From: an uncultured Muribaculaceae bacterium
GTDB lineage: Bacteria > Bacteroidota > Bacteroidia > Bacteroidales > Muribaculaceae
Assembly: GCA_910585755.1 (NCBI GenBank)
Contig: CAJUFH010000014.1
Location: forward strand, 1-58,769
Direction of reading: 5' to 3'
Length of the DNA stretch: 58,769 nucleotides
The translations under genes were made by a program, and so were the position numbers. How positions within the stretch are numbered: position 1 is the stretch's first letter; each line of letters opens with the position of its first letter. This document shows, in pieces, positions 8,879-16,576 of this stretch. Below the pieces are notes generated by a model, which was not told the origin of the DNA, made no database searches, and worked only from the letters and a program-made list of their open reading frames with translations.

Positions 8879-10099
8879 TCATTGGAATATTCTGACATAA
8901 TCGACCTCGTAGGTCAGCGGGAGCTTTTCCGGTTCGGTGCCTTGCTGGCCACCCCAGCCGCCCCAGGCGAAATTCAGAATAAGGTAGAAGTCGCGGTCGA
9001 AAGGCCAACCGGTCCACAGCGGGGAGTTCTTCACAACAGAGAAGCCGCGTTTTCCGTCGACATACCAGGTCAGCTTGTTCTCGGTCCATTCAAGAGAATA
9101 CACATGGAAATCCTCGTGAGGCGCCGGATTCATGACACGCATGGTATAATGATTCTTGTTGTTGTCGCCGCCGTTCTGCTGGGATGTATGGGACGTAAAA
9201 TGGATTACATTCGGCTCGTAGCCGACACATTCCATTATATCAATCTCGCCCGAGCGGGGCCAGTGACCGTAGTAGCTGTCGTTAGGCATCAGCCAGATCG
9301 CGGGCCAGGTACCCTTCGCGGCAGGAAGTTTCGCCCGCACGTCAATGCGGCCATAGGTGAATTTCACCTTGTTCTGCGTGTGTATGCTGGCTGAGGTATA
9401 TTCCGCGGTCTCGCCCGTCGAAGGATCGGTATAATCCTCCTTAATTGCCGTAATGATCAGCTTTCCGTCAGAGACCCTGCAGTTTTCAAGACGGGCCTCA
9501 GTATAGTACTGCGATTCACCATTGCGAACCATTCCTTTCTCATACCCCCAGTATGCCGGGTCGGGAAGCCCCTCGTATTCGAACTCCTCATGGAAAATCA
9601 TCCGGGTATAACCGGCAGGGATTGATATGGAGGTATTCTTTACAAACTCGGTAGAGAGCGTGCCGTTGTCGTCAACCGCGAGGCGGTAGCGCCCTTCGGC
9701 GGTCGCCGGGCCAACCAGGGACGAAGCGTTGGAGGCGTGGAGAGCGGTGGGAGTGTAGCCGAGCTTGGCGACGTCGCTGATTTCCGAGCCGTCGGCGCGC
9801 ACGATTGTCACGCCCATCGAGGCAGCCGCCTCCCAGTTGGAGTCGCTGAACTCCCCTTCGGTATCGGTTCCAGTGCCGACCATGGCGTATAAGTGGCCGT
9901 TTGTGTCGGAAGTCGCCGTATGGCTTTCGGCGTAGAGGAGGTTGCCGTCGGAGTCCAGAAGCGACAGGCGCAGCGACACCTGCTCGTTGGCCGAAGGTGT
10001 TCCGTAGATATCGGTAAGCGATGCCTCGTAGAGCACCGGCTCGGCGCTCGCGGCGAAAATCGCGGCTGCGGAAAGAAGTGATGCTATAATGGGTTTCAT
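8879..10099 (-). CDS. GH16 endo-beta-glucanase (laminarinase-like) with N-terminal Bacteroidetes surface module
   Basis: A 406-residue exported enzyme. After the signal peptide (about 1-19), residues 20-150 form a beta-rich module (VLYEASLTDIYGTPSANEQVSLRL ... AKLGYTPTALHASNASSL). It resembles the N-terminal domain of many Bacteroidetes surface proteins (consensus KFSYQAVVRDASG ... LLSVPYALYA). Residues about 160-406 are glycoside hydrolase family 16. The GEIDIME signature gives Glu285 as nucleophile, Asp287 as helper and Glu290 as acid/base, with WPAIWLMP before it. The family cleaves internal beta-1,3 or beta-1,3/1,4 glucan bonds. The start follows the upstream gene by only 3 bp, so co-transcription is very likely. 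Confidence 0.9.
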   Translation of the reverse strand: MKPIIASLLSAAAIFAASAEPVLYEASLTDIYGTPSANEQVSLRLSLLDSDGNLLYAESHTATSDTNGHLYAMVGTGTDTEGEFSDSNWEAAASMGVTIVRADGSEISDVAKLGYTPTALHASNASSLVGPATAEGRYRLAVDDNGTLSTEFVKNTSISIPAGYTRMIFHEEFEYEGLPDPAYWGYEKGMVRNGESQYYTEARLENCRVSDGKLIITAIKEDYTDPSTGETAEYTSASIHTQNKVKFTYGRIDVRAKLPAAKGTWPAIWLMPNDSYYGHWPRSGEIDIMECVGYEPNVIHFTSHTSQQNGGDNNKNHYTMRVMNPAPHEDFHVYSLEWTENKLTWYVDGKRGFSVVKNSPLWTGWPFDRDFYLILNFAWGGWGGQQGTEPEKLPLTYEVDYVRIFQ

Positions 10100-10102
10100 C
10101 GT

Positions 10103-10555
10103 TCAGTCTCTTTTAATGAAGTTGTAACCGCAAACCGAGGAGCCATCGACGGAAAGGCGGAGCAGGTACTGCCCGGCGGCAAGCCCCGCGAGGCTGATTA
10201 TGCCTTCCGATGCCGTTCCCCCGGCGAGCTTGCGGCCGTCTATCGCAAAAATCTCGTAGCCGTATCCTTTCGCCGGACCGTTGACGGCGATTGACCTTCC
10301 ATCGGCGGAAAGAGCTACACTGATTCCGGCCTCGTCAGCCGACACGGTAGCGATGCCGCTGGTGTAGGTCGAAATCGCGGGAAGTGAGCCGTGGGAGAGC
10401 ACGGCATTCTCTGTGGCCGCGTACCCGGAGACAACCGGCTCGAGGGCGAAATGCGAATTGCCCGTCACCCCGCCGTAGGGAAGGAATCCCTGCGCCGCGG
10501 CCGCCGCAGGAAGCGCGGCAAGGAGGAATGATAATGTCTTCAATGAAATACGCAT
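10103..10555 (-). CDS. Small exported protein with type IX-sorting-like C-terminus
   Basis: A 150-residue protein with a signal peptide (MRISLKTLSFLLAALPAAAAAQ). It has no recognisable enzymatic domain. The last ~75 residues (SVALSADGRSIAVNGPAKGYGYEIFAIDGRKLAGGTASEGIISLAGLAAGQYLLRLSVDGSSVCGYNFIKRD) match the general pattern of a type A sorting domain: Y-E-I-F-x-I-D-G-R, L-A-A-G-Q-Y-L-L-R. The protein is little more than a signal peptide, a short spacer and this tail. It lies 7 bp after the stand-alone surface-module gene and 3 bp before the GH16 gene that carries the same module, so the three probably act together. Function unknown. Confidence 0.7.
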   Translation of the reverse strand: MRISLKTLSFLLAALPAAAAAQGFLPYGGVTGNSHFALEPVVSGYAATENAVLSHGSLPAISTYTSGIATVSADEAGISVALSADGRSIAVNGPAKGYGYEIFAIDGRKLAGGTASEGIISLAGLAAGQYLLRLSVDGSSVCGYNFIKRD

Positions 10556-10562
10556 AATCTGC

Positions 10563-11036
10563 TCAGTCTATCGCGGTTGCGGAAAGTTCGCCGTTGTCGG
10601 AAATGGAAACCTTGAAGAGCTTGCCCGAGGGGGAAGCGAGGGTCAGGGAGGAGGCGGTAGCCGCGTGTACCGCGCGGGGCACGCTGAGAATCTGCTGGTT
10701 GACAGCCTGCTCGTAACCGCTGCCGCAATCGACGGAGGTTTCCATATAGTAAGCTGTGCCGTTCCAGTCGAGCTGGTCGAGGGTAACGTTGGTGTTCTGC
10801 GAGCCAATCGCGACATATGCCACACCCGCGGGGGATGTCGTAACCTCGTGCTCCTCGCCGAACGCTACCGGGCCGTCGGCCGCGCCGCTGCGAATCACGA
10901 CTTTAACCTTTACGGGAAGGTTGGCTTTCGGAAGACCGTCGGCGGTCTGCACTGTGCGGGCGAAATTCATCACCGGGGCTGCCGAGGCGGTCAGCGCCGC
11001 GGCTGCAACGGCTATCGTTGCGAATATCTTTTTCAT
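10563..11036 (-). CDS. Stand-alone Bacteroidetes surface module, no catalytic domain
   Basis: I choose the ATG at 11036, giving 157 residues with a signal peptide (MKKIFATIAVAAAALTASAAP); an upstream start would add 14 lysine/isoleucine-rich residues. The mature part (MNFARTVQTADGLPKANLPVKVKVVIRSG ... VNQQILSVPRAVHAATASSL ... FKVSISDNGELSATAID) is the same kind of module found at the N-terminus of the nearby 406-residue GH16. The two match around SVPRAVHAATASSL / GYTPTALHASNASSL and VSISDNGELSA / LAVDDNGTLST. It stops where the GH16 enzyme would begin its catalytic domain. It may be an assembly or binding partner of the GH16 enzymes, or a decayed fusion. It follows the first GH16 gene. Confidence 0.75.
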   Translation of the reverse strand: MKKIFATIAVAAAALTASAAPVMNFARTVQTADGLPKANLPVKVKVVIRSGAADGPVAFGEEHEVTTSPAGVAYVAIGSQNTNVTLDQLDWNGTAYYMETSVDCGSGYEQAVNQQILSVPRAVHAATASSLTLASPSGKLFKVSISDNGELSATAID

Positions 11037-11068
11037 ACGGATTCGTTTGATTTTGTCAATTTTGAGTA

Positions 11069-11110
11069 TCATCTTCACTCAGGCTTTGCCTGACTTTCAC
11101 TCTTCACTAT
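11069..11110 (-). repeat. Intercistronic repeat with CAGGC hairpin, copy 2
   Basis: Sequence close to that at about 5579-5620: CTTCACTCAGGC-TTT-GCCTGA followed by TTTCACT-rich bases. The 6-bp stem with a 3-nt loop lies between the first GH16 gene and the stand-alone module gene of the same operon. It may be an mRNA-processing or attenuation element or simply a dispersed repeat. Confidence 0.5.
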
Positions 11111-11125
11111 TCACTTTTCACTCTC

Positions 11126-11959
11126 TTACTGGAAGACCCTTACATAGTCTATTTCGTAGCGCTGCGGGAGGGAGGAGAGGTCGACTCCTTCCGATCCGCC
11201 CCATCCCCCGCCGAAGGCGAGGTTGAGAATGAGGTAATAGTCGATGTCGAAAGGCCAGGTAGTCCAGTCGCTGTCGGCTTCACGGTCGATGGCGTACTGC
11301 TCCGCGCCGTCGTAGTACCAGGTAAGGCGGTCGGGAGTCCATTTCAATGCGTAGATATGAAAGTCGCCAACGGCCTCTGGCGCGTGGATCACGTGGGTCC
11401 GCTGCGTTCCGCGCATATGGTTGAACCGCTCCGTGTGGGCCGAGAAATGAACCTTTTCGGGATTGTAGCCGACGTGTTCCATAATATCAATCTCGCCCGA
11501 GCGGGGCCATTTGCCGTAATTGTCCTCCTGCGGCATCATCCATATCGCGGGCCAGGTGCCGAGCGAAGCGGGAAGTTTGGCCCTCACTTCTACGTAGCCG
11601 TATTTCCAGGCCTGGCGGTCCTTGGTCGTAAGGCTCGCGGAGGTAACGGGGCAAAGCTCACCACCGATATTCACGCTGTCGTTGCGCGCCTCTATAATAA
11701 GGAGTCCGTCCTTGCACACGGCGTTCTGCCCGGGAGTATAATACTGCATCTCCCCGTTGCGGATATATCCTGTCTCGAAATTCCACTTGGCGGGATCGGG
11801 AGCGCCGTCCGCGTCAAACTCATCGGAGAACACGAGGCGGGAATATCCTTCGGGAACCGTCACTCCGTCGGCGGGATTCCCCTCGGCGAGGGCGGTCGCA
11901 GCCGTGATGCCGACAGCGATCGCGAGTACGGGTGTAAGAAGTTTTGCTGATTTTTTCAT
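11126..11959 (-). CDS. GH16 endo-beta-glucanase (laminarinase-like)
   Basis: I place the start at the ATG at 11959 (277 residues, signal peptide MKKSAKLLTPVLAIAVGITAATALA). A longer reading frame to 12154 would run through the -7 box at 12047-12054, so it is unlikely to be translated. From about residue 38 the protein is a compact GH16 domain. GEIDIMEHVG gives Glu156 as nucleophile, Asp158, and Glu161 as acid/base; WPAIWMMPQ and the C-terminal FPFDIDYYLILNLAFGGGWGG are typical. It should cut beta-1,3 (or mixed-linkage) glucans at the cell surface or in the periplasm. It is the first gene of the minus-strand PUL operon and has its own repeated operator matching the one before susC. Confidence 0.92.
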   Translation of the reverse strand: MKKSAKLLTPVLAIAVGITAATALAEGNPADGVTVPEGYSRLVFSDEFDADGAPDPAKWNFETGYIRNGEMQYYTPGQNAVCKDGLLIIEARNDSVNIGGELCPVTSASLTTKDRQAWKYGYVEVRAKLPASLGTWPAIWMMPQEDNYGKWPRSGEIDIMEHVGYNPEKVHFSAHTERFNHMRGTQRTHVIHAPEAVGDFHIYALKWTPDRLTWYYDGAEQYAIDREADSDWTTWPFDIDYYLILNLAFGGGWGGSEGVDLSSLPQRYEIDYVRVFQ

Positions 11960-12046
11960 CGGTCGATAGATTTTGGTGTCGCGGCCGTTTTCCGGCGTCT
12001 CCGGGGCCACATTCGCGCCGGTCTCCATTGCCGAAAACCGACATTG

Positions 12047-12054
12047 CAAAATTA
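12047..12054 (-). promoter_or_regulatory. -7 promoter box for the GH16 operon
   Basis: TAATTTTG on the minus strand matches the Bacteroidetes -7 consensus TAnnTTTG. It would give a 5' leader of about 80 nt before the ATG at 11959. No good -33 element is seen, which fits an activator-dependent promoter. Confidence 0.65.
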
Positions 12055-12115
12055 GGCATAAACCGGGCGGAGGCGTTTTGTAAATGGCTCCGATACTCTT
12101 TCGGTTGCGCCGCGA

Positions 12116-12148
12116 CTGCCAAAAATGTCGCAGGGAGTTGCTTAAATG
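12116..12148 (-). promoter_or_regulatory. Candidate operator of the hybrid two-component regulator, GH16 side
   Basis: On the minus strand CATTTAAGCAAC (12148-12137) is followed, exactly 21 bp later, by CATTTTTGGCAG (12127-12116). The same arrangement with CATTTTCGCAAC twice lies before susC at 16398-16430. The gap to the -7 box is 61 bp here and 62 bp there. Direct repeats two helical turns apart suit an AraC-type DNA-binding domain acting as a dimer. This site sits between the GH16 promoter and the end of the regulator gene. Confidence 0.65.
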
Positions 12149-12178
12149 TAGCAAACACCCTTTCGGGGATGTAGAAAA

Positions 12179-15100
12179 TCAGTCTTTCGGGGTGTTTTCA
12201 GGGGTATCAGCGCCAATCGGCGTAGTGCCCTGGTTGAGCGCCGCATAGCGTGTCGGCGACATCCCGTAATGCTCCTTGAAGCAGGTAGAGAAATGGGAAA
12301 GTGTCGAGAATCCGGTCGCGTAGGCCACTTCCGACACCGCGACATCCTTCGTCGAGAGCATCAGAGCGGCGTGGCGCATGCGTTCCCGCTTGATATACTC
12401 GCTCGGATTCATGTTGGCGGAGACCTTCAGACGGCGCTGCAGATGGGAGCGGCTCACGCCGATCTCCTTAGCGATAAACTCCACGGACAGCTCCGGGTTG
12501 GCGAGCTGGTCGACCACGACCTTGCGAACCCTTTCGAACAGGCGCTCGTCGTTCGACTTGATTTTGGCCACCTCCTCGTTTACCGCAGTGTCGCCGGAAT
12601 ACTTCTCCTTGAGCATACGGCGCTGCATAATCAGCATGTTGACGCGGTTAAGCAGGTGCCCTACGTTGAACGGCTTCGTTATATACGCGTCGGCTCCCGC
12701 GAGGATACCCTCGTTGCGCTGCGCCTGGGTCACTTTCGCCGTCAGCATCACGACCGGAATCTCGCAGGTGTCGGCGTTAGCCCTGATTTTGCGGCAAAGC
12801 TCGAGGCCGTCGATACCCTCCATCATGATATCCGTCAGAATCAGGTCGGGATGGCGCGTCAGGGCAAGCTCCAACCCCTTCGTGCCGTCGGTGGCTGTCA
12901 GCACGTTGTAGTGTTCGGAAAGCTCTTTCGCGATGTATTCGAGAATAGAGGCATCGTCCTCGATGACGAGCACCGTAGCGTGGCGCAGCGGCCCCTCGTC
13001 GGCGACCGGGCGCCCCGCGCTCTCTTCCGGCACCTCGACCGGGAGATGCGGCGCGGCCTGCGACACGCTATCAGCCGAACCGCGTTCATCAGCGGAATAC
13101 GCCTCAGAAGCGAGGGGGAGGAGGATAAGCATGACTGTTCCTTCCGGGGTGCTCCGCTCGATGGTTATCGTGCCGTGATGGAGGTCCATCATCTTGCGGG
13201 CCAAGTGCAGCCCGATTCCGGTTCCGGGGGCGGAGGCGGGCGCGTCGGACTTCACCCGGTAGAAACGGTTGAACACGCGCTCCTGGCTTTCAGTGGGGAT
13301 ACCGGGGCCAGTATCGCTGACGCGCAGAGCGAGACACCCCTCCTCGATTCTGCCAGTAAGGCTTACCCGTCCCCCTTCGGGAGTGAACTTGAACGCGTTC
13401 GACAGCACGTTGAACACCACCTTGTCAACCTTGTCGGCATCCAGCAGTGCCGTTTCGGGCACGTCATCGGCTATCTCGACAGCGAAATCTATGCCGCGGC
13501 GCTCGGCAAGGTTGTCAAACGCGCCGGCCACGCCGTCGAAGAACTTCCTGACGTCCACCTCCGTGACCGCAAGCCGCATCTGGTTGTTATCCAGGCGGCG
13601 GAGGTCCATAATCTGGTCTATCAGGCGCAGGATGCGCTCCCCGTTATGACGCATGACGTCGATTGTGCGGAGCGCCTGTTTGTCGCGCACCTTGTCGCGC
13701 AGGGAGTCCAGCGGGGAGAGCACCATCGTCAGCGGGGTGCGGATTTCGTGGGATATGTCGGTGAAGAACTGTAATTTATGCTCCGCGGTCTGCGCCTGCA
13801 TAAGCTGGCGGTTGCGCCGCTCCTCCTCCTTTATACGCCATTTTACCGCCTTGACGCCAAAGAATACGAGAACGATGAACAGAACAACGTAAATCATTTT
13901 CGCCCAGACAGTTAGGTAAATAGGGGGGGATATTGTCAGCTTCAGGGCCTTCTCGTGGGGTCTGTAATCCCCGATTGAGGCCTTCACGCGCAGGGTGTAG
14001 TCGCCCGGGGGAAGGCTCGAATATGTCGCCGTCCTGGCTCCGGGAGGGAGCTGGATCCAGCCGTTGTCGTGCCCTTCGAGCATCACGGAATAAACCACGC
14101 TCTCGGGATGTGAGAACTCGACCGCTCCGAAAGATACGGTGAAGCTGTTATGGTCGTAGGAAAGCCCGACCTCGTCGCGCTCCTCGACGGGAATCACGGT
14201 CTCGTGCGAGGCGCCGGCCACCGCGTCATCATCCTCGTTGATGAGCTTTAGGTCGTTGATTGCGACGCGGAGCAGCTCGCGGGGAGATTTCTTCTGGTCA
14301 GGCATGAAGGAGACAAGCCCCCCTACCCCTCCGAAATAAACGCGTCCGTCGAGTCCGCGGCATACGGAATTGCGCTTGAACTCGCGGCAGGTGACGTAGT
14401 CCATCGGTACGGAGTTGTCAAACTCCATCGTCTTCGGGTCGAGTTTAGATATGCCGCCCCCTGTACTGAGCCAGAGGTTGCCGTTGCGGTCAGTCGTTAT
14501 GCCGTATATAAGGTTGTTGAGCAGCCCGTGGGTCTCGTTGAATACCTGCGTGCGACCGTTCTGAATACGGTTAAGACCCATGCGCGTACCGGCCCATATG
14601 GCCCCCGAAGCGTCCTGGCAGAGGGAGAAGACGCAATTGTTGCTCAACCTCATGTTCGAGGAATTGAAATGCTCGAAACTCCCCGTCGAGGTATCGAGGC
14701 AGGAGAGGCCGGAATCGCTCGTGCCGATCCATACCTTTCCGTCGGCGGAGAAGAAAATCGCGTGTATCGCGTTGCCGAGTAACTGTTTGGAATCCGGCAT
14801 GGAGGGGTCGTGGGAATAAAAGCGGGTGGAGCCGGTCTGGGGGTTGTAGATGCAGACCCCGTCGCCGTTGGTCGCAATCCAGAGATTTCCCGCGGCATCT
14901 TCCGCGATGGCGTTCACCTCCTTAACGCGGCCGCCGCGGCCGTCGGGAAGCGGGAGCGCGACAGGCGCGAACGAGCCGCTCGCCGGATTGTACTTCGCCA
15001 GCCCGTTGAGGTAGTTTCCGGCCCATATGTTCCCCTTACTGTCCTGGAAAATTGTCAGAATCGTGCCGCCACCCGACTCAGGGTAAGGAATATGGCGCAT

Positions 15101-16285
15101 AGGCGCTCCCGGAGCGGAGGCGCGGTAAATCCCGTCGCCGTCAGTGCCGACCCACAGCGCCCCGTCGCTTCCCTGCAACACGCAGAGCACCGGTTCCGTG
15201 CCGATATTCAATGCGGCAGAGAATGGGGAGTAGGTATAGTTGACCATCGAATCCTCTGAATCCCGCGAAACCATGAGCGCGCCCTTCTGATATACCCCTA
15301 ACCATATGTTTCCCTGGCGGTCGGGCAATATGTCATGGATTTTCGCCTTCGCGGGATTGAACTCCTTGATCGCGATGCCGACATCGGTGAGCGCCCCTGT
15401 AACGACGTCGTATTTCTTCAGGCCGTTGCCGTCAGTCCCGATATACATAACGTTGTCATCCGGGTAGTTACGCAGGATGTACACGTTCCCGTCGACCTTC
15501 ACCGCATCGCGCGTGACCCGGTTGGTACGGTAGTCGTACGCGTCGATACCCCCGTCAAGCGACCCTATGAAGAGCCTCCCGTCGTTCGTTTGTCCGATGG
15601 TGAAAATCATATTGCTCGAAAGGGAGGTCGGGTCGGCCGGGTCGTGGCTGAGGGTCGTCATCGAGTTTGTCGAACCATTGAATATCGTTATTCCGGCATC
15701 TTTCGAACCGATCCATATGTTGCCGAAACTGTCCTCGTAGAGCACCGTGGTCTTGTTGGAGCAAATCCGGGAGTTTGTCGTCATGTAGCATACCGGCTCA
15801 TCGTCACCCTTGCGGATGCATACTGCCCCGGAGCGCGAGGTCGTGAACCATATGTTACCCTTGCGGTCCTCGATAATTGAGTTGACGTAACTGAAATCGG
15901 GAACATTGGGATAACTCAGGCGCGGGGTTATGAAGGTCTGGGTCGAGCGGTCATATTTCTGGATGCCGTCGGTCGTCCCGACCCACAGGTTGTTCTCGCT
16001 GTCCTCGATAACTGTCAGCACAGTGTTGCTGAGTAGCGAACCGGCGTCGGAGGTACGCGTGAAGGTCATGGCCTCCGAGCCGTCGAAACGCGTCAGGCCG
16101 TAGTCGGTCGCCAGCCAGATGTAGCCAAGATGGTCCTGGCATATTTTGTTGATATGTGAGTTCGATACTGCGAAGAGGCGCCCGGTAGGTTCGGCGGTGG
16201 CGGCATACGATGCCGGGGTATTGCCGCCGAGGATGACCAAAGTCAGCGCGACTGCCTTTGACAATAGACGGTATTTGAATCTCAT
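12179..16285 (-). CDS. Hybrid two-component system sensor histidine kinase/response regulator (SusC/D locus regulator)
   Basis: A 1368-residue one-protein two-component system of the kind that controls Bacteroidetes polysaccharide loci. A signal/anchor segment (1-28) leads into a periplasmic sensor of Reg_prop beta-propeller repeats (recurring GNIWIGT, GNLWLST, GALWVGT units) to about residue 690, then a Y_Y_Y domain (about 700-780). A single membrane span lies at about 794-812. The kinase has SHEIRTP with phospho-acceptor His846 and a DTGPGIP-type ATPase lid. The receiver has ILTDIMMEG with phospho-acceptor Asp1152. The C-terminus (about 1260-1345) is an AraC-type helix-turn-helix (SEVAYATGFSTLSHFSTCFKEHYGMSPTRY). 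It faces susC divergently across 291 bp and probably activates both the SusC and GH16 operons on binding a breakdown oligosaccharide. Confidence 0.95.
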   Translation of the reverse strand: MRFKYRLLSKAVALTLVILGGNTPASYAATAEPTGRLFAVSNSHINKICQDHLGYIWLATDYGLTRFDGSEAMTFTRTSDAGSLLSNTVLTVIEDSENNLWVGTTDGIQKYDRSTQTFITPRLSYPNVPDFSYVNSIIEDRKGNIWFTTSRSGAVCIRKGDDEPVCYMTTNSRICSNKTTVLYEDSFGNIWIGSKDAGITIFNGSTNSMTTLSHDPADPTSLSSNMIFTIGQTNDGRLFIGSLDGGIDAYDYRTNRVTRDAVKVDGNVYILRNYPDDNVMYIGTDGNGLKKYDVVTGALTDVGIAIKEFNPAKAKIHDILPDRQGNIWLGVYQKGALMVSRDSEDSMVNYTYSPFSAALNIGTEPVLCVLQGSDGALWVGTDGDGIYRASAPGAPMRHIPYPESGGGTILTIFQDSKGNIWAGNYLNGLAKYNPASGSFAPVALPLPDGRGGRVKEVNAIAEDAAGNLWIATNGDGVCIYNPQTGSTRFYSHDPSMPDSKQLLGNAIHAIFFSADGKVWIGTSDSGLSCLDTSTGSFEHFNSSNMRLSNNCVFSLCQDASGAIWAGTRMGLNRIQNGRTQVFNETHGLLNNLIYGITTDRNGNLWLSTGGGISKLDPKTMEFDNSVPMDYVTCREFKRNSVCRGLDGRVYFGGVGGLVSFMPDQKKSPRELLRVAINDLKLINEDDDAVAGASHETVIPVEERDEVGLSYDHNSFTVSFGAVEFSHPESVVYSVMLEGHDNGWIQLPPGARTATYSSLPPGDYTLRVKASIGDYRPHEKALKLTISPPIYLTVWAKMIYVVLFIVLVFFGVKAVKWRIKEEERRNRQLMQAQTAEHKLQFFTDISHEIRTPLTMVLSPLDSLRDKVRDKQALRTIDVMRHNGERILRLIDQIMDLRRLDNNQMRLAVTEVDVRKFFDGVAGAFDNLAERRGIDFAVEIADDVPETALLDADKVDKVVFNVLSNAFKFTPEGGRVSLTGRIEEGCLALRVSDTGPGIPTESQERVFNRFYRVKSDAPASAPGTGIGLHLARKMMDLHHGTITIERSTPEGTVMLILLPLASEAYSADERGSADSVSQAAPHLPVEVPEESAGRPVADEGPLRHATVLVIEDDASILEYIAKELSEHYNVLTATDGTKGLELALTRHPDLILTDIMMEGIDGLELCRKIRANADTCEIPVVMLTAKVTQAQRNEGILAGADAYITKPFNVGHLLNRVNMLIMQRRMLKEKYSGDTAVNEEVAKIKSNDERLFERVRKVVVDQLANPELSVEFIAKEIGVSRSHLQRRLKVSANMNPSEYIKRERMRHAALMLSTKDVAVSEVAYATGFSTLSHFSTCFKEHYGMSPTRYAALNQGTTPIGADTPENTPKD

Positions 16286-16335
16286 GGTATTTATATGACA
16301 GAAAGCACGGACAACAGGAGTCCGTATTCATGCTC

Positions 16336-16343
16336 CAAAGTTA
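16336..16343 (-). promoter_or_regulatory. -7 promoter box for the hybrid two-component regulator
   Basis: TAACTTTG on the minus strand matches TAnnTTTG. It lies 50 bp upstream of the ATG at 16285, giving a leader of about 45 nt. Confidence 0.6.
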
Positions 16344-16397
16344 CTACACATTCCCGAAACAGCCCTGATGCGACATAGAGAAAAGTCGGTTTGTCTA

Positions 16398-16430
16398 CAT
16401 TTTCGCAACTATTCTCCCCATTTTCGCAAC
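16398..16430 (+). promoter_or_regulatory. Candidate operator of the hybrid two-component regulator, susC side
   Basis: CATTTTCGCAAC occurs at 16398-16409 and again, identically, at 16419-16430, a 21-bp period. The second copy ends 62 bp before the -7 box of susC (16493-16500). A matching pair with the same period, orientation and distance precedes the GH16 operon (12116-12148). This is the expected form of a binding site for the AraC-type output domain of the adjacent regulator. Confidence 0.7.
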
Positions 16431-16492
16431 CCGACCGACAATCCGCGAAGATTAACGCACATATAAGGCAGGCCCCCAATACCTATTATTAC

Positions 16493-16500
16493 TAACTTTG
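16493..16500 (+). promoter_or_regulatory. -7 promoter box for the susC operon
   Basis: TAACTTTG matches the Bacteroidetes -7 consensus. The expected -33 TTTG about 20 bp upstream is missing, as at many activator-dependent promoters. The leader to the susC ATG would be about 70 nt. Confidence 0.65.
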
Positions 16501-16576
16501 CCAGTGAAATTCCGAGGCATCTCCGACCGGGAGACTGCCGAGACGAGACAGAAGAAATCAAACCAATCATACAGCC

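Noticed and set aside
11960..12154. N-terminal extension of the first GH16 protein
   Set aside because: It would need translation across the predicted -7 box (12047-12054) and operator, and it places 65 non-signal residues before a good signal peptide.
12269..13774. 501-residue open frame antisense to the hybrid two-component regulator
   Set aside because: It mirrors the kinase, receiver and AraC domains on the other strand; its length reflects high GC and strong codon bias. The translated sequence has no domain character.
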